Shown here one piece after another: positions 14,079 to 15,363 of a stretch of DNA of 15,363 bases. The notes under the pieces are model-generated. The model was not told the DNA's origin. It did not search any database and saw only the letters and a program-made list of their open reading frames with translations. The stretch is from VGDP01 sp040905845 (lineage in GTDB: Bacteria > Pseudomonadota > Alphaproteobacteria > SP197): positions 1-15,363 of the forward strand of contig JBBDQV010000207.1 in the NCBI GenBank assembly GCA_040905845.1. The letters are read 5' to 3'. Each line of letters starts with the position of its first letter. The stretch's first letter is position 1. The position numbers and the translations under genes are program-made.

Positions 14079-15338
14079 TCAGCCCAGTCTCATCTTGTCG
14101 ACCCCGACCAGCCGGTGGTAGAGGCCGAACATCACCATCACGAGGACCAGGAGCACGACGCTGAGCGCGGCCGCGAGGCCCCAATTGAGCGTCTGGTTCG
14201 TGAAGAAGGCGATGAAGTAACTCAGCATCTGGTCCTTCGGGCCGCCGACCAGCGCGGGCGTGATGTAGTAACCGAGCGACAGGATGAAGACGAGCAGGCA
14301 GCCGGCGCCGATACCGGGCACGGACTGGGGAAAGTAGACCCTGAGGAAGGCGACGAGCGGCGGCGCGCCCAGGGAGGCGGCCGCCCGCGTCTGCTGCGGG
14401 TCGATGCCCTTCATGACGCTATAGACCGGCAGCACCATGAACGGCAGCAGGATGTGCGTCATCGCGATGTAGACACCGGTCCGGTTGTGGACCAGGGTTA
14501 GAGGCTCGGTCCACAGGCCGAGGAAACGGCCGAGATCGTTCACCACCCCATGGTCCTGCAGGACGATCGTCCACGCCGTCGTGCGCACCAAGAGCGAGGT
14601 CCAGAACGGTAGCAGGACCAGGATCATCAAGAGATTCGCGATACGTGTCGGCAGTGTGGCCAGCAGGTAGGCGAGCGGATAGCCGAGCGCGAGGCACGTG
14701 AGGGTCACGACCAGGCTAATCCAAAACGTCCGGATCAGGATGTCGACGAAGATGGACTCCTCCGCGTCCGCCGGCTGGATCGAGCCGAACACGTCGATCT
14801 TCCGGTCCATGGCGGCGAGCAGATAGAACCACGTGTAGGGTGCCGCCGCCTTCTTGATCGCGCGCCAGTACTGGATGTCGCCCCAGCGCGGGTCGATCGC
14901 GATCAGCATGTCGAGCAGCGCGTCCGGCGCGACCTCCGCGCTCGGCCTGGCCTCGCGGCCCGTCTTGATCATCAGCGAACGGAACCCCGAGAGATCGTAA
15001 TTCAGCCGCTTGCCCGCCTTGGCGACGGTTTTCGCTTCATGGGCTTCGCGCACCTCGTCGACGAACACGGCCACGAGCTCCGGTCCGGGTAGCGTTTCGG
15101 CATCCCAATCCTGGATCGCGGCCGCGGTGCGCGGCAGGGCCTCGGCGACTTCCGGATTGTCCACGCTGAGCGTGAGCAGCATGCCGATCGGCACGACGAA
15201 GATCACGACGAGGTAGAGCAGAAGCGGCGCGACGAGCAGGAACGCCCGCACCCTGCGCATGCGATCGGCGCGGCGCAGCTGGAGCTTGAGCGGGACGCCG
15301 CCGACGGCGAGGGGGGCCGTGGAGGCCGCGACGGTCAT
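14079..15338 (-). CDS. Polyamine-type ABC permease, PotB-like with large extra domain (B1)
   Basis: This 419-residue inner-membrane permease is the paralogue of B2. A basic N-terminus (KLQLRRADRMRRVRA) precedes TM1 (about 32-56). A soluble insertion of about 135 residues follows, with the shared motif KRLNYDLSGFRS (about 110-121) and an overall helical, charged composition. The core has LLMILVLLPFWTSLLVRTTAWTIVLQ, the EAA loop TRAAASLGAPPLVAFLRVYFPQSVPG, and GYYITPALVGG. The ATG at 15338 has only a weak purine stretch (TAGAGA) in front. It is the first visible gene of the locus. Only 25 nt lie upstream, so an ATPase or binding-protein gene before it cannot be excluded. Core identity to B2 is clearly higher than identity in the insertion. 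Confidence 0.92.
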   Translation of the reverse strand: MTVAASTAPLAVGGVPLKLQLRRADRMRRVRAFLLVAPLLLYLVVIFVVPIGMLLTLSVDNPEVAEALPRTAAAIQDWDAETLPGPELVAVFVDEVREAHEAKTVAKAGKRLNYDLSGFRSLMIKTGREARPSAEVAPDALLDMLIAIDPRWGDIQYWRAIKKAAAPYTWFYLLAAMDRKIDVFGSIQPADAEESIFVDILIRTFWISLVVTLTCLALGYPLAYLLATLPTRIANLLMILVLLPFWTSLLVRTTAWTIVLQDHGVVNDLGRFLGLWTEPLTLVHNRTGVYIAMTHILLPFMVLPVYSVMKGIDPQQTRAAASLGAPPLVAFLRVYFPQSVPGIGAGCLLVFILSLGYYITPALVGGPKDQMLSYFIAFFTNQTLNWGLAAALSVVLLVLVMVMFGLYHRLVGVDKMRLG

Positions 15339-15363
15339 GTATCTCTAGGACGGGGGTGGGGGG
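15339..15363. other. G-rich contig end
   Basis: The last 25 nt contain a G-rich run (GGGGGTGGGGGG) and mirror the poly-C at the left edge. The region upstream of permease B1, where its promoter and perhaps further transporter genes should lie, is missing. Confidence 0.6.

Overview
The window is a GC-rich (roughly two-thirds G+C or more) bacterial contig, most likely from an alphaproteobacterium, perhaps of the Rhodospirillales/Rhizobiales type. I infer this from long COG0687-type polyamine ABC operons, the codon usage, and an intergenic palindrome built on GAGGAGC/GCGTCTCGAAG units that I associate with alphaproteobacterial genomes. The first 50 bases are pure C and the last dozen almost pure G. 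These look like assembly artefacts, so the contig probably ends at both sides of the window.

Left part (about 70-5120): a plus-strand pair made of an AMP-forming long-chain acyl-CoA synthetase (FadD/FAA1 type) and a LysE/RhtB-family exporter 4 nt behind it. A convergent minus-strand NAD-dependent sugar epimerase follows, most like UDP-glucuronate 4-epimerase. A divergent plus-strand NtrC-type sigma-54 activator (REC-AAA+-Fis HTH) comes next, with no histidine kinase in view.

Right part (15338 down to 5117): a minus-strand gene run of about 10.2 kb that looks like one polyamine or related amine uptake-and-catabolism locus. In transcription order it holds permease B1, permease C1, a 285-nt gap with palindromes, binding protein D1, binding protein D2, permease B2, permease C2, a PadR-like regulator, a class III PLP aminotransferase (putrescine/omega-amine:pyruvate type), a nested palindromic repeat, and a PotA-type ATPase. 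The two permease pairs are diverged paralogues (about half to two-thirds identical by eye). The two binding proteins are much closer (about 78% by hand count, no gaps). Each binding-protein gene is followed 5-15 nt after its stop by a strong perfect hairpin, a plausible way to keep binding protein in excess over permease. Both B permeases carry a 130-140-residue extra domain after TM1.

The most striking observation concerns the only ATPase in the locus. It is full length and in frame, but it has lost the ABC signature (LSGGQ to LDEPL), the catalytic glutamate after Walker B (Glu to Ala) and the H-switch histidine (His to Asp). It keeps Walker A, the Q-loop and the Walker B aspartate. All three defects lie in one polypeptide, so pairing with a normal ATPase would not rebuild even one fully canonical ATP site. 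It is therefore either a pseudo-ATPase with a regulatory role or an ABC protein with unusual chemistry. A normal ATPase for the two permease pairs must then be encoded outside the window.
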